Shown piece by piece: positions 21,775 through 31,435 of a stretch of DNA of 32,533 nt (position 1 is its first letter; each line of letters starts with the position of its first letter). The stretch spans positions 1 through 32,533 of the forward strand of contig JACPRN010000180.1 in NCBI GenBank assembly GCA_016189945.1, read 5' to 3'. The stretch is from Betaproteobacteria bacterium. Lineage in GTDB: Bacteria > Pseudomonadota > Gammaproteobacteria > Burkholderiales > SG8-39. Below the pieces are notes generated by a model. That model ran no database searches. It worked only from the letters and a program-made list of their open reading frames with translations, and was not told where the DNA came from. The translations under genes were made by a program, and so were the position numbers.

Positions 21775-21840
21775 GTCTCCGTGGAGCCATCAGGATTCGA
21801 ATGGTTGCAATTCTACTGCAGCTTAGGCAGTCTCGCTGCT

Positions 21841-22470
21841 ATGAGTCTGTTTCGGCGGGCTATATTCTTCAAGAGCGCCGTGCAAGCGCGCGACCTTCCT
21901 GCGCATAGCCGCTGCGAGGTCGCATTTGCCGGGCGCTCGAACGCCGGCAAATCCAGTGCGCTCAATGTCCTTGCCGGCAGGTCCCGGTTGGCGTTCGTGA
22001 GCAAGACCCCCGGGCGGACCCAGGGCATAAACTACTACAGCCTGGGCGAGGACCGCTTCCTGGTCGATCTCCCCGGATACGGCTACGCCAGGCTCGCCAA
22101 GCGCGAGCGCAAACCGTGGGGAAAGCTGCTCGGAGAGTACCTGCGCAGCCGGTCTGCGCTAGCCGGCCTGGTGCTCGTCCTCGACTGTCGCCGGGCGCTG
22201 ACCGAGCTGGACTGGAACCTGCTGGAGTTCTTTCATCCCACCGGCAAGCCGATGCACGCGTTGCTCTCGAAAGCGGATAAACTCTCGCGCACCGAGGCGC
22301 TGGCGGTGCTGCGGGCGGTGCGCCGGGACCTCGGTTCGCGTTCGCCGCTGTGGAGCGCGCAACTGTTCTCCAGCCTCAAGCGAACCGGGATCGAGGAGGC
22401 CACGGAGGTGATCAGCGCCTGGTTCGGTGCGGCGCGGACAGCGCCCGCGCGCGCGAAAAAGCCGCTATAG
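21841..22470 (+). CDS. engB: Ribosome biogenesis GTP-binding protein EngB (YihA/YsxC)
   Basis: Essential small GTPase of the TrmE-Era-EngA-EngB superfamily, involved in large ribosomal subunit assembly. From the ATG at 21841 the product is 209 residues. G1 is GRSNAGKSS at 31-39, the G2 region TPGRTQGINYY follows, G3 is DLPGYGYA, and G4 is SKADK. A basic C-terminal tail ends ARAKKPL. The frame is open for 177 codons upstream, but that part lies antisense to cytochrome c4. The chosen N-terminus (MSLFRRAIFF) matches betaproteobacterial EngB, although no Shine-Dalgarno sequence precedes it. Confidence 0.95.
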   Translation: MSLFRRAIFFKSAVQARDLPAHSRCEVAFAGRSNAGKSSALNVLAGRSRLAFVSKTPGRTQGINYYSLGEDRFLVDLPGYGYARLAKRERKPWGKLLGEYLRSRSALAGLVLVLDCRRALTELDWNLLEFFHPTGKPMHALLSKADKLSRTEALAVLRAVRRDLGSRSPLWSAQLFSSLKRTGIEEATEVISAWFGAARTAPARAKKPL

Positions 22471-22494
22471 GAGCATGGTTTTGGGCATAAAAAA

Positions 22495-23709
<1,215 letters not shown>

Positions 23710-23757
23710 CGGCGAGCAGGCGTGCCTTGTCTTTTGCCGGTCCCCGTGTTAATTTGC

Positions 23758-23779
23758 ACTGAATGAACGATCATTCAGT
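23758..23779. promoter_or_regulatory. TetR-type operator candidate upstream of the HgdB/BcrB-like gene
   Basis: A perfect inverted repeat: ACTGAATGA (23758-23766), spacer ACGA, TCATTCAGT (23771-23779). Its size and symmetry fit the compact palindromes bound by TetR-family dimers. It ends 63 bases before the ATG at 23843. No regulator gene lies in the window, so the protein that binds it is unknown. Confidence 0.55.
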
Positions 23780-23842
23780 CCGAGCGGGCGCGCAAGAAAC
23801 GGCGCCCGGCGCCAGGCGAATTGAACGAGGAGTGTCACCCCG

Positions 23843-25150
23843 ATGGTTGCAGCCAAGTACCCCAGCGAACCGCTCAAGCTGTGGAAGAAAGCGAAGGCGT
23901 TGCGCGAGCAGTACTACGTCAGCTACGCCAGAGCGCACGAAAAGGGCGGCATCCGCTGGGGCGGAGCCGGCTGGTCCTTCGATGCCATACCCACCGCCCT
24001 GGGCGACGACGTCTATCCGCTGACCGGAGAGCCGTACGCGGCGGGGATCTCCCACGATCACAAGTTCGCCAAGGAATGCATGGACGCCGCCGAAGCGGTG
24101 GGCTTCGCCCGCGACGCCTGCGCCTACATGCGCATCTACTGGGGCAGCATGCACCTCAACAAGTACATGCTCGGCGGCGAATTCCCCAAGCCCGCGTTCA
24201 ACTTCCAGACCCAGATCTGCTGCAGCCATTCCAAGTGGTATCAGCACGCCTCGCGCCACGAAGGGGTCCCCGAGTTCTACGTCGACGTCAACATCGGCCC
24301 CTACCGGGACATCGACGGCGATCGCCTGAACTATGTGGTGGCGCAGTTGCACGAGTCGATCGACTTCGTCGAAAAGGCGACCGGACGCAAGTGCGACGAC
24401 GAACTGCTGATTCGGGCGGTGAAAAACGAGATGCGCTCGACCTCGCTGTGGGCCGAGATCTGCAACCTGAACAAGGCCGTGCCCGCCCCGCTAGACGAGA
24501 AGACCATGTATTCGCTCTACGTGCTCGCGGTGCTGCACAAGTCCTCGCAGTGGTGCGCCGATTTCTACGCCGAATTGCGCGACGAGGTGGCAGACCGGGT
24601 GGCCCGCGGCATCGCGGCCGTGCCCACCGAGCGCTGCCGGATCATGTCCGACACCCAGCCGCCGTGGAGTTTCCTGAAGCTCTTTCGCTATCTGGAACTC
24701 TACGGAGCGGTGTCGATCGGATCGCTCTACACCTTCGGCCTGGAAGGCACCTGGGAGACCAAACCCGACGGAACCTGGGGACCGCGCACCACGCCCATGG
24801 ACAAGGGCATCGACATCACAACGCGCGAGGAGGCGCTGCGCCTGTACGCCGACTGGAACATGTCCAAGCCCCTGTGGCAGCACTTCTTCGACCCGGCGAT
24901 CAAGACCGAGATGATGAAGACCATCGTGCGCGAATGGAAGGTCGATGGCGTCATGATGCACTTGAACCGCGGCTGCGAGGGATTGTCCCTGGGCGTCATG
25001 CAGAACCGCCTCGGACTGGCCGCCGCAGGCATCCCGGTGATGACCTACGAGGGCAACATGGGCGATGAGCGCGAGTTCGACGAAGTGCGCACCCAGAACC
25101 GGGTGGATGCGTTCATGGAGCAATTGGGGCTGCGCAAGCTCGCTGCCTGA
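23843..25150 (+). CDS. 2-hydroxyacyl-CoA dehydratase / benzoyl-CoA reductase subunit B-like protein (HgdB/BcrB family)
   Basis: Member of the D-component family of 2-hydroxyacyl-CoA dehydratases and class I benzoyl-CoA reductases, which carry Fe-S clusters and perform ATP-driven one-electron reductions of CoA thioesters. The 435-residue length matches BcrB/BzdO. Family-like Cys positions are seen at 93 (DACAYMR), 126/127 (ICCSHSKW) and 378 (RGCEGLSLG), spaced as the three cluster ligands of this fold. The start at 23843 follows GAGGAG by 10 bases. Oddly, no second subunit (HgdA/BcrC) and no ATPase activator (HgdC or BcrA/BcrD) is encoded nearby, so it either pairs with distant genes or has another role. 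It is preceded by a TetR-like palindrome and convergent with the VOC gene. I am sure of the family but not the substrate. Confidence 0.85.
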   Translation: MVAAKYPSEPLKLWKKAKALREQYYVSYARAHEKGGIRWGGAGWSFDAIPTALGDDVYPLTGEPYAAGISHDHKFAKECMDAAEAVGFARDACAYMRIYWGSMHLNKYMLGGEFPKPAFNFQTQICCSHSKWYQHASRHEGVPEFYVDVNIGPYRDIDGDRLNYVVAQLHESIDFVEKATGRKCDDELLIRAVKNEMRSTSLWAEICNLNKAVPAPLDEKTMYSLYVLAVLHKSSQWCADFYAELRDEVADRVARGIAAVPTERCRIMSDTQPPWSFLKLFRYLELYGAVSIGSLYTFGLEGTWETKPDGTWGPRTTPMDKGIDITTREEALRLYADWNMSKPLWQHFFDPAIKTEMMKTIVREWKVDGVMMHLNRGCEGLSLGVMQNRLGLAAAGIPVMTYEGNMGDEREFDEVRTQNRVDAFMEQLGLRKLAA

Positions 25151-25193
25151 GACGCGGCTGCGGCCGGTCCCCAGGTTCAAGCCGGGCAAGTCC

Positions 25194-25212
25194 GAAGCAG
25201 CAATGCTGCTTC
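25194..25212. terminator. Possible bidirectional terminator between convergent genes
   Basis: GAAGCAGC (25194-25201) and GCTGCTTC (25205-25212) form a perfect 8-bp stem with an AAT loop, 44 bases after the HgdB-like stop and 44 bases after the VOC protein stop on the other strand. There is no real T tract on either side, so termination efficiency is doubtful. Confidence 0.4.
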
Positions 25213-25255
25213 TGCCTTTCACCCAATCTCCCCGATCAGCGCTCCAACTCCGCCC

Positions 25256-26095
25256 TCACCCGAACACCATCGCCGCGCCGTGCGCTTCCGCGGCGCCCAC
25301 GGCAAGCGACCCGTCGGGCATGCGCGCCGGATGAAAGCCGCCGCCGCGCAGACGTTCTTCGGCCAAGGTCCGATCCGCGACGCGGATGAAGAGCGCCGCA
25401 ATGAGCGGCGCCTGCCGCGCCGACACCCAGACCCCGGGCAGGCGATTGGCGAGGCTCTTCCCCGAGACCACGGCAATCGATGCGTTGTCCGTATCGATCA
25501 AGCGACCTTCGGCGATATCGCGCGACGCGACATCGAATATCCGCTCATAGGCGGCGGCAGTAGCCGCGACCTCGGCGCTGATCACGGCCATGGCGGCAAG
25601 CGCCGTCGCCCCGCTCGCATGGGGCTGCCACTCGGGCCGCCATATCAACTCGGGCGTCAGGTGCTGGCACAGGAACAGCCGGCTGCAGGGAACGTGCGCC
25701 GCGCCGATGTCCAGGGTACGGAACCTCGCTTCGCGTCTGCCCTCGGGCAGCTCGACCGGCCGCGAGAAGTCGATCGGCTCGCTCGGATCGAGTCCGGCGG
25801 TCTGCAACTGGGCATGTGCCTTGCGCGCGTCGGCGGTCTTGAGCGCCACCGCCGCCAGCCCCTCGCCGCCGCGGGCGAGAAAATCGGAGATGAACGGCCG
25901 CGTTCTCGTCTCCGGCGGCAGCCACAGGAGCTCGAGATAGGTTTCGCCGAACATCACGCAGTGATTCTGCGAGCCGAGCGAATGAAAGCCACGCGGTGTC
26001 ACCGTGAAGCCCATGCGTGCAAACGTGTCGCGGGCGCAATCGAGATCGCGGACCGCGAAGACTACATGATCGATGCCTTGGATGTGTTTGCGCAT
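25256..26095 (-). CDS. VOC (glyoxalase/bleomycin resistance-type) protein
   Basis: Vicinal-oxygen-chelate fold protein of the glyoxalase-like domain group; the reaction cannot be assigned. From the ATG at 26095 (GGGAAG 5 bases upstream) it is 279 residues, consistent with two tandem VOC modules: IDHVVFAVRDLDCARDTFARMGFTVTPRGFHSLGSQNHCVMFG at the N-terminus, and a second module from about residue 165 (ALAAMAVISAEVAATAAAYERIFDV). Metal-ligand candidates are His10 in GIDHVV, and the Glu of YLELLWL. A longer reading from 26116 or 26224 is possible but lacks family features. It is the only minus-strand gene of the accessory region and is divergent from the Bug receptor gene. Confidence 0.8.
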   Translation of the reverse strand: MRKHIQGIDHVVFAVRDLDCARDTFARMGFTVTPRGFHSLGSQNHCVMFGETYLELLWLPPETRTRPFISDFLARGGEGLAAVALKTADARKAHAQLQTAGLDPSEPIDFSRPVELPEGRREARFRTLDIGAAHVPCSRLFLCQHLTPELIWRPEWQPHASGATALAAMAVISAEVAATAAAYERIFDVASRDIAEGRLIDTDNASIAVVSGKSLANRLPGVWVSARQAPLIAALFIRVADRTLAEERLRGGGFHPARMPDGSLAVGAAEAHGAAMVFG

Positions 26096-26114
26096 GGGGC
26101 TTCCCGCTCCGGCC

Positions 26115-26145
26115 ATTATATCGGGCAGCCAGCGCGCGACAGCAA
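26115..26145 (-). promoter_or_regulatory. Promoter candidate for the VOC gene
   Basis: On the minus strand a perfect TATAAT (26115-26120) lies 19 bases after TTGCTG (26140-26145) and 19 bases before the start codon. The spacer is long by about two bases. Confidence 0.4.
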
Positions 26146-26187
26146 CGCGAGCGGTACCCGAGTGCGCCGCTGGGAAAAGACAGATCC

Positions 26188-26216
26188 TTGTCAGGCGCAG
26201 GCGGCTGCGGTAGATT
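26188..26216 (+). promoter_or_regulatory. Sigma-70 promoter candidate for the Bug-Mo-UbiD-FAD operon
   Basis: TTGTCA (26188-26193), a 17-base spacer and TAGATT (26211-26216), 64 bases before the Bug receptor start. Good spacing and close to consensus at -35. It is the only promoter seen ahead of the four plus-strand genes that follow. Confidence 0.5.
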
Positions 26217-26280
26217 GCAGGCAAAGAATAACAACTCCGGTCGACCTTTCCGGCTGTCCCTTGAGGAGGAGAATACTGGC

Positions 26281-27294
26281 ATGGACACAGAGTCTATCTG
26301 CGCGGCCGCCGCCGCGGGCGCACGCTCGCCCTTGAGACTATTCGCTGCAATGCTCGCCTGCGCCGCGCTCGCGGCGGCGAGCACGCCGGTGCACGGGCAA
26401 AACTTTCCGATCAAACCGATTCGGGTCATCGTGCCCGTGACTCCCAGCGGCGGCACGGACATGTTGGCCCGTCTCATCGCCGCCAAACTGCAGGAACGGC
26501 TCGGGCAGCCCGTCGTCGTGGAGAACAAGCCCGGCGCCGGCGGCATGATCGGGCACGACTACGTCGCCAAGAGCGCACCCGACGGCTATACGGTGATGGT
26601 AATGTCGAACGCCATTACCATGGTGCAATCGGTGTACAAGTCTCTGCCCTATGACGTCATGAGGGACTTCGCGCCGATCGGCATCGGGGCGACGGTGCCG
26701 GTCGTGGTGGTGGTGGCGAACAAGGTTCCGGTCAATACGATCAACGAGCTTGTGAGCTACGCCAAGGCAAATCCGGACAAATTGTCCTACGGGACGCCGG
26801 GCGTTGGCACGCCGCATCACTTGGCCACCGAATGGTTCATGCATATGACCGGCGGCAGAATGTTCCATGTACCGTACAAGGGCGCAGCGGGCATGCTGGC
26901 CAATCTTCTGACCGGCGAGGTGCATGTGGCGTTTGCCGCGTTTCCCTCGGCCGTACCGCACGTCCGCGCGGGCAAGATCCGGGCGATCGGCATCGCCGAG
27001 CGCGAGCGCCTTGCGCAGTTCAAGGAGCTGCCGACGGTAAAAGAGTCGCTGCCGGATTACGTGGTCAACATGTGGTTCGGCATGGTGGCACCGGCGGGCA
27101 CGCCGGACGCCGTCGTGAATCGGCTGTCCGAGGAGCAGCTTACGATTCTCAATCAGCCCGAAACGCGCGAGCGCCTCGCCGGCATGGGCTTTGACAGCAA
27201 TCCATCTTCGGCGGCCGAGATGCGCCGGATCATGGCGACCGAAATCGCGCGCTGGGGCACTGTGGCGAAGGCCGCCGGCATCGAGCCGAAATGA
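26281..27294 (+). CDS. Bug/TctC-family periplasmic solute-binding receptor
   Basis: Periplasmic binding protein of the tripartite tricarboxylate transporter or Bug family, which usually binds carboxylates, dicarboxylates or aromatic acids. From the ATG at 26281 (GAGGAGGAG about 9 bases upstream) it is 337 residues. A long signal peptide has its hydrophobic core near 18-34 and cleavage near VHGQ. The family hallmarks follow: PIKPIRVIVPVTPSGGTDMLARLIA, QPVVVENKPGAGGMIG, SAPDGYTVMV and the loop KLSYGTPGVGTPHHLA. No TctA or TctB membrane gene is nearby, so transport must use a distant permease or the protein acts as a sensor. Orphan Bug genes are common in Burkholderiales. It heads a probable operon with the three enzymes downstream. 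Confidence 0.93.
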   Translation: MDTESICAAAAAGARSPLRLFAAMLACAALAAASTPVHGQNFPIKPIRVIVPVTPSGGTDMLARLIAAKLQERLGQPVVVENKPGAGGMIGHDYVAKSAPDGYTVMVMSNAITMVQSVYKSLPYDVMRDFAPIGIGATVPVVVVVANKVPVNTINELVSYAKANPDKLSYGTPGVGTPHHLATEWFMHMTGGRMFHVPYKGAAGMLANLLTGEVHVAFAAFPSAVPHVRAGKIRAIGIAERERLAQFKELPTVKESLPDYVVNMWFGMVAPAGTPDAVVNRLSEEQLTILNQPETRERLAGMGFDSNPSSAAEMRRIMATEIARWGTVAKAAGIEPK

Positions 27295-27332
27295 AGCGCG
27301 CGTTCTTTTTCACTATGAAAGGCTGACAAGAC

Positions 27333-29930
27333 ATGAACGACCTTAGCGCCAATATCACCGTCGAACAGGGGCAAGATGATGACTGGATCGCCAGCTCCTG
27401 TGCCCTGTGCTACAGCTCCTGTTCCATCCTCGCCCACCGCGTCGACGGGGTGGCGGTGAAAATCGAAGGCAACCCGGCAAGCGCGGTAGGAAAAGGGCGA
27501 CTGTGCGGCAAAGGCATCTCGGGAATCATGTCGCATTACGACCCCAAGCGGCTCACCAAGCCGCTTCGCCGCACCAATCCCAAGAAGGGCCTCGATGAGG
27601 ATCCGCGCTGGAAGGAAATCTCCTGGGATGAGGCGCTCGATGAAATCGCCGCGGTCCTGAAGCGAATTCGCGCCGAGGATCCGCGCAAGCTCGTGATGCA
27701 GCGCACGACCACTGTTTTCGCGCAGGGCACGGAGGTCTACAGTTTTGCCTCGGCCTTCGGCACGCCCAACATGTCCACCGCGGGCGCCGGAATCCATTGC
27801 GGAAACGGCGCGCACCGCATCGGTGGCATCATGCATTCGTCGTGGTCCATCGTCCCCGATTTCGAGTACTGCAATTACGCCCTGTATTTCGGCGCTTCCA
27901 AGGGCCACAGCGCCGGGCACGCCTCGGTATCGAACATGAAGTTCGTCGCCGATGCGCGCGTGCGGGGCATGAAGATGGTGGTGGTCGATCCGATGTGCAA
28001 CTTCGCCGCCGCCAAGGCAGCAGAATGGGTGCCGCTGCGCGTGGGCACCGACGGGGCGCTCGCCCTTTCGCTATGCAATGTGCTGCTCAACGAACTGGGG
28101 ATCTACGACGTTCCTTTCCTTCAGGCAAAGACCAACGGGCCCTATCTGATCGGCCCGGACAAGCTCTACGTGCGTGATGCCGAGACGGGCAAACCGCTCA
28201 TCTGGGATACCTCGGCCAACGCGGCCCGGGCCTACACCGATGCCAAGCCGGCCGACATGGCGCTCGAGGGCGACTTCGAAGCAAACGGCATCCGCTGCCA
28301 GCCGGCGTTCCAAAAGCTGAAAGACCATATCAAGAAGTTCACGCCGGAGTGGGGCGAGAAGATCACCACCGTGCCGGCAGCCAACATTCGCCGCATGGCC
28401 GGGGAGTTCGGCCGCGAGGCCCGCATCGGCAGCACCATCGTGATCGATGGCGTGACGCTGCCCTACCGCCCGGTGGCGGCGATCGCTTTCCGCGGACCGA
28501 ACGGTCACAAGAATTCCCTGTACAACTTTTTCGCCATCGACCTGTTGAATCAACTGGTGGGAGCTTCCGACGTGGTGGGCGGGTGTTTGGGGTTCAACCC
28601 GGCATTTGCGGGCATCCCGGAGACCGGCCGGATGCGCTACGTTCCCACTGCCGGGCCCGATGGCCTCATGAAGGTCGGAATCTGGCTGGGGGTTTTCCAC
28701 ACTCCCTATCCCATTCATGAGCCGAAGACGCCGCGGATGGCCGGCCTTCAGGACCTTTTCGTCATGGCGCAGTCCTCTCCGTTCATCACCGCCGCGGACC
28801 AGGACGAACTGTGGGACAAGTTCGAGTATCCCTATCGCCCGGAGGTGCTGATCAACCTGGGGGCGAACATGCTGATGAGCATTGCCAACCGCGAAACGGT
28901 GGCGCGCGCGGTGGCCAAGTACAAGTTCATCGTTTCCTTCGACCTGTTCGAGACCGAGAGCACCCGCTTTGCCGATATCGCGCTTCCTGATCTCGGCTAC
29001 CTGCAGCAGCTCAATTCACGCACCAGTTTTCCGTTCTTCTTCTGCAGCATGCCCGCCGGAATGGGAGACTGGTCCTGGACCATCCGCCAGCCGGTGCTCG
29101 CGCCCGTAGGCGAGCAGCGCGCATTCCAGGACGTGCTCTTCGAGCTCGCCGACCGCATCGGCATGCGCGCCGATTTGAACGCCGCGTTCAACGCCGTGAT
29201 GGACCTCGCCCCCGAGGTGCGACTGAAAGGCGATCGGCGTTACACGTGGGAGGAGATCTGCGACGCCGACCTGAAGGGCAATTTCGGCCCCGAGCGCGGC
29301 CTGGCCTGGTTCAAGGAACACGGCGTCATGAGCTGGGCGAAGAAACCCGAGGAAGTCTATTGGCGGCCTTTCGCCGACGTTCGCGTGCCGATCTACCTGG
29401 AGTATCTGCAAGAGCTGGGGGAGAAGACCGCGGCCATCGCCGAGCCGCGCGGGCTGCCGATCGCGCGCGAATACTTTGATCCGCTGCCCGATTTCCTGCC
29501 CTGTCCGTCGCACCAGTGCACTGCGCCCGGGTTCGACCTGTACGCTTTTTACTACCGCGACACGCTGCACACGAACAGCTTCACCATGGAAAACGCGTGG
29601 CTCGATGAAGCCGCACAGCTCGATCCGTACTCCTACGCCATCGCGATCAACGCGGAGACGGGGAGGAAAAAAGGGCTGCGGGACGGCGAGGTGATCTGGG
29701 TGGAAAACGAGAAGGGGCGCAAGGTTCGAGGCCGGGTGAAGCTCACCCAGGCGATTCATCCCGAGGGGCTTGGAATCGCCGGCTGTGCGGGCCACTGGTC
29801 CGAGGGCATGCCGGTCGCCAGGGGCAAGGGCGTGTTCTTCAACGAGCTGATAGAACTGGACCGCGAACACGCCAGCCCGATCAATCTCAACATGGACCTG
29901 TGCGCGCGGGTGAAGGTATACAAACCATAG
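27333..29930 (+). CDS. Molybdopterin-dependent oxidoreductase, DMSO reductase family, with 4Fe-4S motif
   Basis: Catalytic subunit of a molybdenum or tungsten bis-MGD enzyme. The 865-residue product has an N-terminal 4Fe-4S motif at Cys23, Cys26, Cys30 and Cys58. The body contains molybdopterin domains (WKEISWDEALDEIAAVL near 90; YALYFGASKGHSAGH near 190; LINLGANMLMSIANRE near 510) and the C-terminal dinucleotide-binding domain from about 720 (TNSFTMENAWLDE; GLRDGEVIWVENEKGR). Cys156 in GIHCGNGAHR stands where the protein ligand to the metal usually lies, so a Cys-ligated site is inferred. There is no Tat signal, so it should be cytoplasmic. No separate Fe-S or membrane subunit is encoded beside it. 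Homology to resorcinol or pyrogallol hydroxylating enzymes is possible; the reaction is not determined. AAAGG precedes the ATG by 11 bases. Confidence 0.88.
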   Translation: MNDLSANITVEQGQDDDWIASSCALCYSSCSILAHRVDGVAVKIEGNPASAVGKGRLCGKGISGIMSHYDPKRLTKPLRRTNPKKGLDEDPRWKEISWDEALDEIAAVLKRIRAEDPRKLVMQRTTTVFAQGTEVYSFASAFGTPNMSTAGAGIHCGNGAHRIGGIMHSSWSIVPDFEYCNYALYFGASKGHSAGHASVSNMKFVADARVRGMKMVVVDPMCNFAAAKAAEWVPLRVGTDGALALSLCNVLLNELGIYDVPFLQAKTNGPYLIGPDKLYVRDAETGKPLIWDTSANAARAYTDAKPADMALEGDFEANGIRCQPAFQKLKDHIKKFTPEWGEKITTVPAANIRRMAGEFGREARIGSTIVIDGVTLPYRPVAAIAFRGPNGHKNSLYNFFAIDLLNQLVGASDVVGGCLGFNPAFAGIPETGRMRYVPTAGPDGLMKVGIWLGVFHTPYPIHEPKTPRMAGLQDLFVMAQSSPFITAADQDELWDKFEYPYRPEVLINLGANMLMSIANRETVARAVAKYKFIVSFDLFETESTRFADIALPDLGYLQQLNSRTSFPFFFCSMPAGMGDWSWTIRQPVLAPVGEQRAFQDVLFELADRIGMRADLNAAFNAVMDLAPEVRLKGDRRYTWEEICDADLKGNFGPERGLAWFKEHGVMSWAKKPEEVYWRPFADVRVPIYLEYLQELGEKTAAIAEPRGLPIAREYFDPLPDFLPCPSHQCTAPGFDLYAFYYRDTLHTNSFTMENAWLDEAAQLDPYSYAIAINAETGRKKGLRDGEVIWVENEKGRKVRGRVKLTQAIHPEGLGIAGCAGHWSEGMPVARGKGVFFNELIELDREHASPINLNMDLCARVKVYKP

Positions 29931-29980
29931 TTCGGTACGGTGGATGCAACCCTCCAGTATCGAGGACGCGATTCGGGGAG

Positions 29981-31392
29981 ATGATCTGCGCGATGAATCC
30001 GTGCCTGCATTCGTATATCGAACACCTCGAGCGGGACATGCCGACGCAGGTCATCAGGGTGGCGAAGGAGGTTTCGCCGCAGTTTGAAATACCGGCGATT
30101 CTGCACCAGATCGAATCCAGAAAGAAGCACCCGGTCCTCATTTTCGAAAAGGTGCGCAATCTCAACGGATCGCTCTCGGAGCTTCCGCTCGTGATCAACC
30201 TCTTCGGCGCGCGGGAGCGCTTGGCCGACGCGCTGGGGACGACGGTTCCAAGGCTCGCGCTCGATTACGTTGCCAAGGAAAGGCCGCTGGCGCCGGTCGT
30301 CGTCGACCGGACCCGGGCCAGGGTCAAGGAAGTTGTTCGCAGGGGGGCGCCGCCGACCTCTTCGAGCTGCCCATCCTGACCCATCACGAATTGGATCTGG
30401 GACCCTATCTCACCAGCCCGAGCGTCTGGATCAAGGATCCCGAGACGGGAATGACCAACTGCGCGATCCTTCGCGTCTACGTGGCGAGCCCGACGCGCCT
30501 GGTGGTGAGTTTCGTCCCCACCCGCCACACCCATCACTATTTTCAGAAGTACAAGGCGCAACAGCGCAACGTCCCGATCATTCTTGCGATCGGACATCAC
30601 CCGGCTTTCTATATCGGCGCGCAGACCAAGCTCCTGGTCGACGAGCCCGCGATCATCGGCGGATTCATCGGCGAGCCGCTCGAAGTAACACCGTCCGAGA
30701 CCTGGGGCAAGGAGATCATGGTTCCGGCACAGGCGGAGATCGTCGTTGAAGCGGAGATGTCCACCTCGGAACTTGAAATCGAAGCGCCCTTCGGCGAGTA
30801 CACGCGATATTACGGCCGTCAGGCACGCAAGCCGGCCGCCGAGGTAAAGGCCATCACGCGCAGGAGGGATGCCTTCTATCTGGATGTCATGCCCGGACAC
30901 GCGGACCATGTGCTTCTTGACGCCCCCATGGTTGAAGCCCATCTTTTCAACAGGATCAAGTCCGTGGTGCCTGGAGTCCTGGGGGTGCACATGCCCGTTT
31001 CGGGCACCGCGCGGCTGCACGCCTACGTCCAGATCAGGAAGTCGAACGACGGTGAGGCGAAGACCGTCATCGCGACCGCCCTCTGTTCGGACTACCACGT
31101 GAAGCACGTGATTGTCGTGGATGAAGATGTCGATATCTTCGACGACGAGCAAGTGCTCTGGGCGGTTGCGACCCGTTCCCAATGGGACAAGGATCTCGTG
31201 GTCATCCCCGGCATGATGGGCACGAGCCTCGATCCTTCTGCGAACGGGGTCGTGACCGCCAAGGGCGGAATCGACGCGACCAAGCCGCTCGACCCAGGGC
31301 GCTTTCCGCAAAGGATTCGAATTCCCGAAGCGGTGATGTCGCGAGTCAAACTCGAGGACTATCTTCCGTCGGACATGTTGCGGCAGGTCTGA
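29981..31392 (+). pseudogene. UbiD-family prenyl-FMN decarboxylase, broken by a one-base frameshift
   Basis: UbiD-like (de)carboxylases act on aromatic or unsaturated acids with prenylated FMN. The first part (from ATG 29981 or 29993, about 120 codons; HSYIEHLERDMPTQVIRVAKEVSPQFEIPAIL) is in one frame and the rest in another. They join at the G6 run 30342-30347: adding one G restores Arg-Arg-Gly-Gly-Ala-Ala-Asp-Leu and a continuous protein of about 470 residues. The second part carries ELPILTHHELDLGPYLT, the catalytic-type EAPFGEYTRYYG, and a normal C-terminus ending at 31392. Both halves are otherwise intact, so this could be a recent mutation, an assembly error or ribosomal slippage. Left as it is, translation ends at 30379. 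The canonical NRxGMR region reads SPTRLVVSF. No UbiX (prenyl-transferase) gene is seen. Confidence 0.85.
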
Positions 31393-31435
31393 TCGAGCGC
31401 TTGTGGCGATCGCCGGCGGACTTCACGGAGACGGA

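Noticed and set aside
23821-25068. A 415-codon plus-strand frame inside the HgdB/BcrB-like gene
   Set aside because: It is the +2 shadow of that gene with Arg/Pro/His-rich composition.
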